Translations under genes and position numbers: made by a program | The notes under the pieces: generated by a model | What the model saw: only the letters and a program-made list of their open reading frames with translations | Databases searched by the model: none | What the model was told of the DNA's origin: nothing | Part shown: positions 53,897-64,000 of the stretch, in pieces | Layout of the letters: the number at the start of each line of letters is the position of its first letter | Numbering within the stretch: position 1 is the first letter of the stretch | Source: Azadirachta indica | Lineage: Eukaryota > Streptophyta > Magnoliopsida > Sapindales > Meliaceae | DNA length: 64,000 nt | Assembly (NCBI GenBank): GCA_022749755.1 | Contig: CM040446.1 | Location: forward strand, 17,732,884-17,796,883 | Direction of reading: 5' to 3'

Positions 53897-55229
53897 AAAT
53901 GCGCGACGTCCTCGTCGCGTCTTCCTCACGGAACCTCTTTATGTGCTCTTGGAATTGCCATAGTGCATCTTCATGCTCCCATGTAGCCTCGCTTTCGGGC
54001 AATCCCTTCCACTTGATGAAATATTCCGTGTAGTTCGGCACTCCTCGCTTTCGAACTCGTCGATCTGCAAGAATACACTCAACCTCCTTCTCAAAAGAGG
54101 TTACCACGGCAGTTGGAGCCCGTTTTGACTCCCCTCGGCTCGGGTCTTCCTCATCTCCATGGTAAGGTTTTAACATGCTTACATGGAAGACGGGGTGAAT
54201 CTTCAATTTAGGGGGAAGAAGAACTCGATATGACACCTTGCCCACTTTCTTTATGATCGGAAATGGTCCCTCGTAACGTCGAACCAATCCCTTGTGTACT
54301 TTGCGCAATGTCTTGAATTGTTGGGGCAAGAGTTTTACCATGACTTGGTCCCCCTCTTGGAACTCCACGTCCCTTCGATTATTGTCCGCCCACTTCTTCA
54401 TCTTCTTAGCCGCCTTATCTAGATATGCCCTAGCTAAATCGGCTTGTTCATGCCATGCCTTGGCGAACTTGAAGGCTCCCGGACTTTTCCCATCATAACT
54501 TGAGGCTAGTGCATGTGGAGTCGTCGGTTGTCGTCCCAACACAATCTCGAACGGACTCCTATTAGTCGCCTCGCTCCGCTGCAAGTTGTAAGAAAATTGA
54601 GCCACATCTAGCAACTTAGCCCAATCTCTTTGGTTGGCACTCACATAGTGTCTCAAGTATAATTCGAGCAGTGCATTGACACGCTCGGTTTGTCCGTCAC
54701 TTTGAGGATGAAAGTTTGTAGAAAAATTAAGGTCCGTTCCAAGTAGCTTGAATAACTCGGACCAAAACTTCCCGGTAAACCGTGGGTCGCGATCACTTAC
54801 AATATTATTCGGCACTCCCCAAAGCTTCACCACATGCTTTAGGAATAATTTTGCAGCTTCTTCTGCTGTGCAATCCGTAGGTGCCGGTATAAAAACCGCG
54901 TATTTGCTGAAACGATCCACCACAACAATGATACTTCCATACCCCTCCGATTTCGGTAGTGACGTGATGAAATCCATGGAAACGCTTTCCCATGGCTTGT
55001 TCGGAATCGGTAATGGCTCAAGTAACCCACCGGATGCTCGTTGCTCAATTTTGTCTTGTTGGCACACAAGACATGTCCGCACGTAGGCCTCGACATCTTC
55101 TCGCATCCTTGGCCAATAGTACGAACTTTCCAACAAAGCGTTGGTGCGCTTAGCCCCGGGGTGTCCAGCCCACTTGGAATCATGGCATTCCTTGATAAGC
55201 TCTTTCCTCAAACCACCCCACTTCGGCAC
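53895..55229 (-). CDS. Retrotransposon integrase with chromodomain
   Basis: The 444-residue open frame is in the same frame as the gag-protease ORF upstream and is separated from it by a TGA at 55236-55238. In order: the HHCC zinc-binding domain (HDSKWAGHPG ... CLVCQQ, about residues 15-58), the catalytic DDE core (Asp in MDFITSLPKS, Asp in VSDRDPRF, Glu in SDGQTERVN), a C-terminal linker region and a chromodomain (VRKRGVPNYTEYFIKWKG to the end). The chromodomain places it in the chromovirus branch of Ty3/Gypsy; it is thought to guide integration by binding histone marks. The stated start is a GTG (complement) that is only the first in-frame start-like codon after the stop. The region was probably translated as part of one polyprotein. 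Confidence 0.9.
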   Translation of the reverse strand: MPKWGGLRKELIKECHDSKWAGHPGAKRTNALLESSYYWPRMREDVEAYVRTCLVCQQDKIEQRASGGLLEPLPIPNKPWESVSMDFITSLPKSEGYGSIIVVVDRFSKYAVFIPAPTDCTAEEAAKLFLKHVVKLWGVPNNIVSDRDPRFTGKFWSELFKLLGTDLNFSTNFHPQSDGQTERVNALLELYLRHYVSANQRDWAKLLDVAQFSYNLQRSEATNRSPFEIVLGRQPTTPHALASSYDGKSPGAFKFAKAWHEQADLARAYLDKAAKKMKKWADNNRRDVEFQEGDQVMVKLLPQQFKTLRKVHKGLVRRYEGPFPIIKKVGKVSYRVLLPPKLKIHPVFHVSMLKPYHGDEEDPSRGESKRAPTAVVTSFEKEVECILADRRVRKRGVPNYTEYFIKWKGLPESEATWEHEDALWQFQEHIKRFREEDATRTSRI

Positions 55230-55235
55230 AAATAT

Positions 55236-57035
55236 TCACCTCCCCTTGGCGTAGAGCAATCCGTCGTCAAGCCAAAACCGTCTTGTCTTCCCCTCGTGTG
55301 CGAGCACCACTATATTTTTGGCTAGAGGGTCTTGGGTCAATCCTTCTTTGATCCTCCCTACTAGCTTTCCCTCGGGAATGCTTAAGTTAATGGTCGAGAG
55401 TGTCTTAGTCTCCACCTTACTTGCTCTTGATATCGGAACCATGCACGCCTTGCCTCCATCAAGGATGCACATGGTGTTGGCAAATGGTACCGGTACGACC
55501 TTCATTTGATCAAAGAAATCCATCCCAAGCACAATTTTGTGGTCGTCCATAGGTACTACCGACCAATCTATCGGTCCTTTCCATTCTCCGATGGTGGTTT
55601 CAACCTTCCACGCTATACCTTTGATTGGTTTAGCGGCCGAATTTATCGCCTTCATGGTGCCGCCTTTGTTGGTCACCTTGAGACCTAGTCGTTTGGCCTC
55701 GTCAACCTGCACAAAGTTATGTGAGGCACCAGTATCAACTAAGGCTTTTGTACGTACCTTGTTGATCACCACATCAACATAGATAAGCCCCTTTGCTTGT
55801 GCCTCCGGAACTGCTCGAATGGCATTGAGTAGTTGCAAAGAACCCATCGCCGCGTCACCCTCTCGACTTGGTGGTTCCTCCGCACGAGCCACCATGGCGT
55901 TCAATGCCTTCCTCTTCGGACAATCCTGCATCCAATGAGGACCATCGCAAAAGTAGCAATTTCGAAAAGGTTTGGAATCCCTCTCTTTGTCATTCCTCGG
56001 CTTCTCTTTGCCGCTAGGTGGTTTGAGGAAACCGTCTCCTTGCGATTTGCTATGGTCTCCCCCACCTTTACCTTGGCCACCCTTCTTGTCCTTGGCCTTG
56101 GCATTTGATTGCTCACTTGAGTAATCAGTAAGAGTCTCCGCAACGGCTATGGCGGTTGCGAGATCTTGCACACTTCTTCTCCTAAGCTCCGTCTTCGCCC
56201 ATCCTTGGAGCCCATCCATAAAGAAAAAGAGCGAATCCTTGTCGCTCATATCCGGAATCTCCAACACCAAGCTAGTAAACTCCTTGATGTAGTCCCGCAA
56301 GCTTCCGGATTGTTTGAGGCGTCGCAACCGGCCTCGTGCTTCCTCTTCGGCATTTTCCGGATAGAATTGCCGCTTGAGTTCCCGCTTGAAGTCATCGAAG
56401 GTTTCGATGGTGCATGTCCCTTTACCAATGTCTCCGTACCTCCTTCTCCACCACAACATAGCCACATCGGTTAGATAATGGGTAGCGGTACGTACCTTGA
56501 TTTGTTCATCGGTGATGCCTATCACTTCGACATATTGTTCGATCCCCCACAAGAAGTTGTCCACGTCCTTGGCACTCCTCGAGCCATTATAGGACTTGGG
56601 CTTGGGGACATCGACTCTTGGTGCTTCACGTGTGGTAGTCATCCCGCTTGCTGCCGCACGCTTGCACAAAGCCACATCCTCCTTAATTGTGGCGAGTTCC
56701 CTATCAATGTAGGCTCGGATGTCCCTAAACATACGGTCGTGAACCGCTAGCAACTCTCGCTTGAAGGCATCCTCGAGTTTGGCGGTAGACACCTCCACTA
56801 CCTCACGAAGAGCATTGTCCTCCGCTTCCAACCCGTCGAAGCGCTGCTCCATCTCGTCAAGGCGTGAGTCTACGCTTGCCACAAAAACTTCCACGCTAGC
56901 TACTCGAGTGTCCAAGCCAGCCACCATGTCCTTGGACTGCGCCCTCTTGCTTCCACCCTTGGTAGGACGTTGCTCGTCACATCCCCGCACTTGGGCTTCC
57001 TCACCCGCAATGGTAACGTCGGAAACGTTGGCCAT
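55236..57035 (-). CDS. Retrotransposon gag-protease, fused to pre-integrase region
   Basis: The 599-residue frame begins at the ATG at 57033-57035. Residues about 40-110 look coiled-coil (DSRLDEMEQRFDGLEAEDNA). The retrotransposon gag domain follows (WWRRRYGDIGKG ... GLQGWAKTEL), then a Lys/Gly-rich linker and a zinc knuckle of unusual spacing (CYFCDGPHWMQDC, C-x2-C-x3-H-x4-C). The aspartic protease has its active site in ALVDTGASHNF. After the protease end (about KACMVPISRASKVE) the frame goes straight to the segment that precedes integrase in relatives (VGRIKEGLTQDPLAKN, TRRFWLDDGLLY). The YxDD reverse transcriptase and RNase H regions are therefore deleted in frame. A TGA at 55236-55238 ends the frame just before the integrase. 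Confidence 0.9.
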   Translation of the reverse strand: MANVSDVTIAGEEAQVRGCDEQRPTKGGSKRAQSKDMVAGLDTRVASVEVFVASVDSRLDEMEQRFDGLEAEDNALREVVEVSTAKLEDAFKRELLAVHDRMFRDIRAYIDRELATIKEDVALCKRAAASGMTTTREAPRVDVPKPKSYNGSRSAKDVDNFLWGIEQYVEVIGITDEQIKVRTATHYLTDVAMLWWRRRYGDIGKGTCTIETFDDFKRELKRQFYPENAEEEARGRLRRLKQSGSLRDYIKEFTSLVLEIPDMSDKDSLFFFMDGLQGWAKTELRRRSVQDLATAIAVAETLTDYSSEQSNAKAKDKKGGQGKGGGDHSKSQGDGFLKPPSGKEKPRNDKERDSKPFRNCYFCDGPHWMQDCPKRKALNAMVARAEEPPSREGDAAMGSLQLLNAIRAVPEAQAKGLIYVDVVINKVRTKALVDTGASHNFVQVDEAKRLGLKVTNKGGTMKAINSAAKPIKGIAWKVETTIGEWKGPIDWSVVPMDDHKIVLGMDFFDQMKVVPVPFANTMCILDGGKACMVPISRASKVETKTLSTINLSIPEGKLVGRIKEGLTQDPLAKNIVVLAHEGKTRRFWLDDGLLYAKGR

Positions 57036-57899
57036 TCCTTTTGATAGAGTTTCCCTTCACGCAACTTTTGATTCGAAAGCTCCCTCTCAACAAGGTCTCC
57101 GCTCAACCTTGTGTTGCTCAACCTTGAGCTCTGATACCATCTGTCACGCGCCCAGCGGAAAGGCACGTGCGGCACCCTCGTAGACCCCCATGTAGAGGGT
57201 AAGCCTTGTTAACCCGTCGCATATTTAACTGGTTTCGGCCTATCTTGGCCTCATCAGGAGGACGGCTTCAGTCCCCGACCAGTTCGGGCAAAGGTGGTCT
57301 AAGTCCCCTCTACATGATAGCCCTTGAGACTGAAGCCGACTTTGCACCATGAAACATCAATGTGCTTGAGTTGTCACACCCCAGCACACCCAGCCAACAT
57401 GCGATTTCTTGTGCCGTGACATTCTCCACCACCGAAAATCGTGCATGTCCTCGTGCACGCGGCCATCTTCAAATTTTTCGCCAGCTCAATTGGTAGACCA
57501 TCGAGGTCCTACCCTGCATGCCGCTCCACTCCATAACGCCCATCTCCTCCGGGCTAAGGAGACTCCCATAAAGAGAACACGATAACACCACGTCGTGCGG
57601 GCACGCCATCCTCGACGTACGGTGGTAGCAGTGCTTGGCGTAGATGAGGCGCTATGCGGTTGCCTTTCAAACCACTATGCTCATCTTCCCCCCCAGGAAG
57701 ATCCCCATACCGCAGGACACAACATTGTGCGAGCACGCCCACATTCGAGGCTGCGTGGCGAAGGGTCACACAATAGACACCCCGTTTTCCCTCGCCCAAT
57801 CTTACGGGCTAATATCCTTGGCCGACTCGGTGGATTCCCACAGGAGTCAGGAACGTAGCGAGATTTTGCGGAAATTCTCGTTCCTGCTCTGATACCAAC
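57036..57899 (-). other. Leader of the Gypsy element with two primer-site-like sequences
   Basis: On the - strand, the primer-binding site TGGTATCAGAGC (complementary to the 3' end of initiator tRNA-Met) follows two bases after the 5' LTR, at about 57886-57897. The same string occurs again at about 57128-57139, again preceded by a GTGACA-type LTR-like end. Between them is GC-rich leader without an intact gene. Confidence 0.8.
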
Positions 57900-58517
57900 T
57901 GTCACGGCCTCACTCTCTTCACTCGCTTCGACCGTGCGGCGCTTAGCAACTCCGCTCACTAAGCAAGCCTTCGACACCCGCAATGCGCTAAATCGGAAGC
58001 TTATGAATAGAAGAGAGAGCAATAAGAGTTTGAGTGAAGAGTGATTTACACAACTCAAGTTTATTGCTTAATTACTTGGTTGCTTGGTTTGGCCAAATGA
58101 GGCCTCACCTATTTATAGGAAAACTTACATAAAATGGACGGCCTAAATTGCACCTCACAATGCACTTTTGAGGGCTAGGATTGGCCTTCTAGAAATGTCC
58201 TAGAAAATATCTACACAATTGTCAAAATGGTAATGCTATCTACACAATTCTAGAACTTGGGCTAATTGGGCCACCATTCTAGAAGTTGGGCTAGTTGGGC
58301 TAACATTGGGCTATAAGTACAATAATTCCAATAAGGAAGAATATATGGATCTTTGGCCCAAATGCCTCATTTCCCCACTTAACCCGTTCTATCGACGAGT
58401 CATATTACCAAAGCTCATGTGCCCGTTTGTCCCGGATTTTCCCTCGCGCGAATTCTGTCCGCACAACGTCTTGGTCACGGTTACTGTTCATGGGCACTAT
58501 TCACGCGGGGCGTGACA
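57900..58517 (-). repeat. 5' LTR of the Gypsy element
   Basis: 618 bases, the promoter-bearing LTR in the element's orientation. The TATA box TATAAATAG (- strand) is at 58109-58117. It differs from the 3' LTR at about six positions (for example A/G in GGCCAAATRAGG, T/C in GGAT(T/C)TTTGG, A/G in CACGC(A/G)GGGC). Confidence 0.95.
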
Positions 58518-59642
58518 CTTAGGTGATAATGAGTGAACGTGGTTGGCTCTCTCAAATCTCTTCTTGTTGGCTGTACATCGAGAGCAGCCCTTGTTGCTAT
58601 ATCTAATCAATGATTCATTCTATATAGTATATACTACGTGCCCGATATGGCGGCAGCGGCCACTCCCCACACCACTATAGAAATTTGTCAGTCACCCATT
58701 TTCTCTTTTTGAAATTTTAAGAAGAATGTTTCAGTATGATGCAAAATTTCATTAAATTGTAGTTCAATTATCAAACAAATGCTGTTGAATATTTCAGTGC
58801 GTAATCAGTAACAATTATGGACAAAATTCCTTAATTTCGATTTTTTACCATGTGAATTAAATTTTACATTAATTACCCGCAACCACACGATTCGATTCAA
58901 AATGGATCGCCCGCTCAATTTAAAACTAATAATTTATACTTATCGTAACTTAAAACACATAAAAAACGGCGTTGTATAGACATCGGATCACAGCAGACCC
59001 GACAGGGAAACTGAGAACACCACGCGTGATTGAGCGCGTGGGAAAATGCAGTGGGGGCAGTGGCCAGAAAAGCTGAGGCTCTGACCTAGCACACATGCAC
59101 TGATATACGTCTTTCACCTTGAACTACCCACGGCTCTGTACCTGATCCGCAAAAACCACAACGTGTCGCTCTCATTTTTCTTACGCGCTCTCCTCGAACT
59201 CCTATCTATCTCCACACTCGATACTCTTCTTACACTTGCTATCAATTTGCGCATTACGCACCATGCGTACTGGAACCTGGCTCTGCCAATTTACCCTCTT
59301 TGTCCTCGCGCATTTCGAGTGATACACGGCTGCTCAGTCTAACAGGTTGTTTTCTTTGCTTTTATATTATATTTTTCCCATATTACATTAATAATTGTTT
59401 ACTAGTAATAGTGATATAAATATATATAATTTTTTTTTCTGCTTCCTTGTAACGGTTTTGTGTAACAGTAGATCAGGGACTCGATTTCACATTTCCATTA
59501 TTTTAACAGTTTCATTTACCGGTCTCTGAGATTGTGCATATAATGACTGGAATTCTAACAAATTTGTTCGGCGTTTGCAAGCAGAGAAAATCAGAGTGAT
59601 GATTTCGGAATCTGCTTTGGTCTACATTTATTACTTCGAGTG
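58518..59642 (+). promoter_or_regulatory. Upstream region of the PP2C-PKG gene
   Basis: No gene was seen. GC content rises from about 58970. The stretch 59160-59350 is C/T-rich, as in many plant 5' UTRs, and a 5'-UTR intron between about 59345 and 59580 is possible but not established. Confidence 0.4.
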
Positions 59643-62600
59643 ATGGGTTGCGTGTATTCAAGAGCTTGTATAGGCCAGATTTGCACGCCAAGAGATGCAA
59701 GATTTAGAATCAAAGAACCGCAGCAAATTGCATCAAGAACTACTAATGAGATTGCCGTATTCTCTCCCGCCTCTTCATTAGACAGTCCAGAAGCCGAGAC
59801 CGGCGACCAAATCAGTCAATTGAGTCTAGCACGTGACCCAGAGCTTGATATCACCAGACTCTCTAGGGTTTCGTCTCAGTTTCTTCCTCCCAGAAGGCTC
59901 AAGAATCATTAAACTTCCGTCTGCTAAGTACGAGTTGAGATATTCTTTTCTATCGCAAAGAGGTTATTATCCAGATGCGCTTGATAAGGCTAATCAGGAT
60001 AGTTTTTGTATTCACACGCCGTTTGGTACCGGTCCAGATGATCACTTTTTTGGTGTCTTTGATGGGCACGGAGAGTTCGGAGCTCAGTGTTCGCAGTTCG
60101 TGAAGCGGAAATTGTGTGAGAATTTGCTTAGGCATGGTAAGTTATACGTGGACCCCGTCGAGGCTTGCCACGCGGCCTATTTAGCGACGAATTCTCAGTT
60201 ACACGCCGATGTTTTGGATGATAGCATGAGCGGGACGACTTCTATTACGGTTTTGGTTCGCGGGAGGATGATTTACGTGGCGAATTCTGGTGATTCAAGG
60301 GCCGTTTTAGCGGAGAGAAGAGGAAAGGAAATCGTGGCCGTTGATTTGTCTATTGATCAGACGCCATTTAGAACTGATGAGCTGGAAAGAGTGAAGCTTT
60401 GTGGGGCTAGAGTACTGACGTTGGACCAAATTGAGGGGTTAAAGAATCCCGATGTGCAATGTTGGGGCACCGAAGAGGGAGATGATGGTGATCCTCCTAG
60501 ATTGTGGGTCCCAAATGGGATGTATCCGGGGACTGCATTTACAAGGAGTATCGGTGACTCCATTGCAGAGACAATCGGGGTTGTTGCCAATCCTGAGATT
60601 GTTGTTTTGGAGCTCACCAAGGATCATCCTTTCTTTGTGCTTGCTAGTGATGGAGTTTTTGAGTTTCTTTCCAGCCAAACTGTCATTGACATGGTAAGGT
60701 ATCCTTTATATCCGTTTACTGAAAAATGTTTGAAGCATGTGAAATTTGGGGACTGGATTTACTTGTTAACTCTTGAAACTCTGTTATATTGATGTTAGTC
60801 ACGTAGTTAGGTCATTGGTTTGCATAAACCTTAAACAATTATGTGATTAGTTGGTTTTTTGTTAAAGTGTGTTAAAGGAGTTTGGAACAGGTGTTGTTAA
60901 TAAATTGGAGAATGTTGATTGTGAACTTGAGCGTGGGAAGTTGACTGACTTCAGAAAGAAGGCGTGAATGCAGACTCTTGATTTTAGAAATTTGGAGTCA
61001 GTTGCAATTTAGGATTCACAAACGAAGACACTTATATTATGCAAAATCGCAAGCATTGGATGGTGCACTATAAATTGGGTATATATTTCAAATTACTCGA
61101 GGAAAATGCTCAATTTATTATGTTGGTTTATGATGCATTGGACTTTACAGAATTTTATCAAAATGCTTGTCAGCAAAGTGTGAACAGGAGGTATTAAGAT
61201 TTCAGGTCATCAGGGAAATAGCATAAATATTCTTTTTATTTATGAGAGCTAGATCAATAACATGACTATATCTCTCAGTCCTAAATTCCAGATATAGGAG
61301 TACTAGCTGCTTCCAGGAAGCTCACTTATTCTTGAAAACTTGCCATATTAGCATCTCACAAAATGTCAGGCCCCATCATTGAATGGATCCTGTTAAATGG
61401 GTTAGACGGGTTAAATGACCTTATAAGACTATTATTTAGTTATTACTTATCTAGTCTATGTTGCATATTGCATAGTGATGGCTATGATTTAATTATGAGT
61501 GGCTTTTAATATACACTTCCTATTACTGTTATACGCTGAATATATAAAAACTGTCATTCTTGTACCTTTTTCCAGGTTGCAAAATATAAAGATCCCCGTG
61601 ATGCCTGTGCTGCAATTGTGGCTGAATCTTATCGACTTTGGCTGCAATACGAAACTCGTACAGATGATATTACTGTGATAGTTGTACATATTAACGGCTT
61701 AGATGTAAGACAGCTTCTTGTTTAAAATTCATTGATATGGAATTTATTTGGCCCCTCATGGTTATTTGTTTCACCATTGGATGTGCATTACTTGTTTTTA
61801 TTCCCTTCCCAGACTGCTGTTAATCAATCAGCAAGGCCTGCTGCTTTTTTACGACCCCCTGTTCCTCAAGTTGTAGAGGTGACAGGATCAGAGTCTCCTT
61901 CAACATTTGGCTGGAGCTCTTGGAACCAGCGTGTACGGCATGATTTATCACGTGCACGTCTTCGTGCCATTGAGAGCTCGCTGGAGAATGGGCAAGTTTG
62001 GGCTCCTTCATCCCCGGCTCACAGGAAGACTTGGGAGGAAGAAGTAAACTAATATTAGATACTGTTTACTTTTATATTTAACATAGAATTGAAAGAAAAA
62101 GTTGGTATGAATTTTTAATTGGTGTGAATTCCTAAACTATTGCATCTTGATATCTTACAGGCACACATTGAAAGGGCATTGCATGACCATTTCCTCTTCA
62201 GAAAACTGACTGATTCCCAGTGTCATGTTTTGTTGGATTGCATGCAAAGGGTTGAGTTTCAGGCAGGGGATGTTGTAGTTAAACAGGTTTGTTTATTTTA
62301 TTTTGGTTTTACATAATACCTTGATAAAGCTCTGCTATTATACATAATTCTGTTGTCGTCAAATACATTTGCATCAGATACAGATTGACATTAACTGAAA
62401 ACTGGATAGAGATAAGAATAAAGTAATAACTGAGTATGATACTTTTGAATGTTAATGTTTGGACAACACTGGGGCCGACAATTAATCTGGAAATAACCTC
62501 AGTACTACATCCATGTGCTTTGACAAAAAATGACTGGGTATTTCACAATCTTGCATGAAGCTGTTCTGGGTAGGAACCATTGGCATGAGGAGTTTTGTTC

Positions 62601-64000
62601 TTCAAGCATTGACAAACGAAAAGTTCCCTCTGGAGCTTTTTCTCTTACTTTCATATTAGCAGCATGTGGGTTAGGCTGTTATGAGTTAACACTGACATTC
62701 TGTTTCACAAGACTTTACTCACATTTGGATTGAATGGGATGTAAATTTCAGAAAGAAACAGTGGTGGATTCAATTCTGTTTTCATTTATTGTTATTGTTG
62801 GAATTAAACCAGTAGAAGTTTAGTTGCTATTATATTTTGCAGGGTGGAGAAGGTGATTGCTTTTATGTTGTTGGGAGTGGAGAATTTGAGGTCTTGGCAA
62901 CCCAGGTTTGCTTTTATGAATTTTCTTGGGAAGTCATTTGTATGTGCTATTGCTGAGTTTTTGTAATGTATTTTTTAGTTTTTAATAAGATCTTTGAGAT
63001 TGTTGCTTGACTTAATGGTCCTGGCAGGAGGAAAAGAATGGAGAGGTACCTAGAGTTTTGCAGAAGTATACAGCTGAGAAGTTATCGTCCTTTGGGGAGC
63101 TGGCACTTATGTGAGCTTTTCTTCTCTCTCCCTGAAATATTTTCCTTTTCCATATCCTTTCATAAAAGAAAAAAGAAATTGATTGACAGTAAATGATTCT
63201 GTATTTTTGGTTTTCTTAGAATTTACAAAACTACCGAGTGGCAAACAGATCAGTGAGCCAGAGAACTTATGTGATACGCTTGAACTAATTACATATTTTG
63301 GATGCAGCAGCATGTAAATAATTACTGTGGTTATCTTTGTAACTCTTGTACTTCAGGTATAATAAGCCACTCCAGGCTTCTGTGCGTGCTGTGACTAATG
63401 GGACACTATGGGCCCTAAAGAGAGAAGATTTTCGAGGAATTCTGATGTCTGAGTTTTCCAATTTGTCATCTTTGAAGTTGCTTCGATCAGTGGATCTGCT
63501 TTCAAGGCTGACAATTTTACAACTGAGTCATCTTGCAGAAACTCTTTCTGAAGTTTCCTTCTCAGCTGGGCAGACAATAGTTGATACGGTAAACTTACTG
63601 CTTAAGAATATTTTTCCTTTACTCTTTTTCTTTCTGTTTTCTTCCCTTATATTTCTCTGGAATATTTTTCACAGAATGAAGGCCTAGCTGCATTGTATAT
63701 TATCCAGAACGGAAAAGTGAGAATTGCTTTTGATACAGACTTATTAAATAATCCAAATGTCTGCAGCCTGAAATCCGAAAATAATGCGGAGGATTATAAT
63801 TCACACAATAATAAAGAGCTATCTGTGGAGAAGACAGAAGGAAGCTATTTCGGTGAATGGACACTTCTTGATGAACATGTGGGTTCATTAAGTGCAGTTG
63901 CAGTGGATGATGTTGTATGTGCTATTTTAACAAAGGAGAAGTTTGATTTAGTTGTTGGCCCTTTGACGAAGATTTCACAAGATGATCAAAAGTACGTTGT
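59643..64000 (+). CDS. PP2C / cyclic nucleotide-binding / kinase protein (PKG type), partial, frameshifted
   Basis: The N-terminal part runs off the window. Exons seen are 59643-60693, 61576-61704, 61813-62043, 62161-62286, 62843-62905, 63028-63110, 63357-63588 and 63675 onward (a donor at 63992 is possible). The N-terminus [11 protein letters not shown] carries Gly2 and Cys3, a probable acylation signal. A PP2C domain follows ([52 protein letters not shown]), then two cyclic nucleotide-binding-like regions (from [20 protein letters not shown] and from [20 protein letters not shown]). The C-terminal kinase domain expected in this family lies outside. Family members are plant cGMP-dependent-kinase candidates combining phosphatase and kinase. 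After codon 82 an extra C in CCC (59889-59891) shifts the frame: the first frame stops at 59910-59912, while the PP2C frame is open beside it. Confidence 0.88.

Larger units (their letters stand above)
53266..58517 (-). mobile_element. Ty3/Gypsy chromovirus-type LTR retrotransposon lacking reverse transcriptase
   Basis: The 5252-base element lies on the - strand. It is bounded by two 618-base LTRs (TGTCAC...GTGACA), with CTTA on both outer flanks (53262-53265 and 58518-58521) as the likely target duplication. In transcript order it has the 5' LTR (57900-58517), a tRNA-iMet-type primer site, a leader of about 860 bases, gag-protease, integrase with a C-terminal chromodomain, a polypurine tract and the 3' LTR. 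No reverse transcriptase or RNase H is encoded: protease sequence passes directly into the pre-integrase region. One in-frame TGA separates the two open parts. LTR similarity indicates recent insertion. Movement would need enzymes from a related complete element. Confidence 0.93.

Noticed and set aside
57480..57530. tRNA D-arm-like AGCTCAATTGGTAGA in the Gypsy leader
   Set aside because: No T-arm or closing acceptor stem within tRNA distance; it is part of the element leader.

Overview
The window is nuclear DNA of a dicot plant. It is AT-rich, its genes are intron-containing with GT-AG splice sites, and it carries LTR retrotransposons, MITEs and many (TA)n tracts. Protein style and gene content suggest a woody dicot such as Citrus; that is inference and no species marker is present. 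No RNA gene, CRISPR array or bacterial-type operon was seen.

Region 1 (1-26.5 kb) is a tandem array of four secreted glyoxal/galactose oxidase-like genes (GLOX), all on the + strand. The first is cut by the window edge, two are intronless (7803-9626 and 13321-15027), and one is more diverged with two exons (24173-26037). AT-rich spacers between them carry foldback/MITE-type inverted repeats. Between the third and fourth copies lie a dispersed repeat, the decayed 3' end of a Copia retrotransposon, a four-exon xyloglucan endotransglucosylase/hydrolase gene (19760-21558) and a frameshifted TMEM234-like membrane-protein gene on the - strand. The sequence shows that GLOX copy 2 is a mosaic of copies 1 and 3, and that a Tourist-like MITE sits six bases after the stop codon of copy 4.

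Region 2 (30-49 kb) holds three ordinary genes whose exon structures could be fully assembled from the sequence. They are a 14-exon casein kinase 1-like kinase (+, 432 aa), an 8-exon Bin3/MePCE-type RNA methyltransferase (-, 283 aa) and a 9-exon chloroplast-targeted two-domain glyoxalase I (-, 362 aa).

Region 3 (49-58.5 kb) has a second copy of the dispersed repeat with a perfect 110-bp tandem duplication. It is followed by a nearly complete, recently inserted Ty3/Gypsy chromodomain retrotransposon (53266-58517, - strand). Its two 618-bp LTRs differ at about six positions. It encodes gag, protease, integrase and chromodomain but has no reverse transcriptase/RNase H, and its single frame is cut by one TGA.

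Region 4 (59.6 kb to the end) is the 5' part of a PP2C-cyclic nucleotide-binding-kinase protein (PKG type), running off the window and carrying a one-base frameshift early in exon 1.

Three unrelated genes (XTH, TMEM234-like, PP2C-PKG) each look broken by a single extra base, a C in the coding strand. That pattern should be checked as possible assembly error before any of them is called a pseudogene. I found no wholly new gene system. The strongest unusual observations are the GLOX gene-conversion mosaic, the RT-less retrotransposon with a duplicated primer-binding site, and the frameshift cluster.
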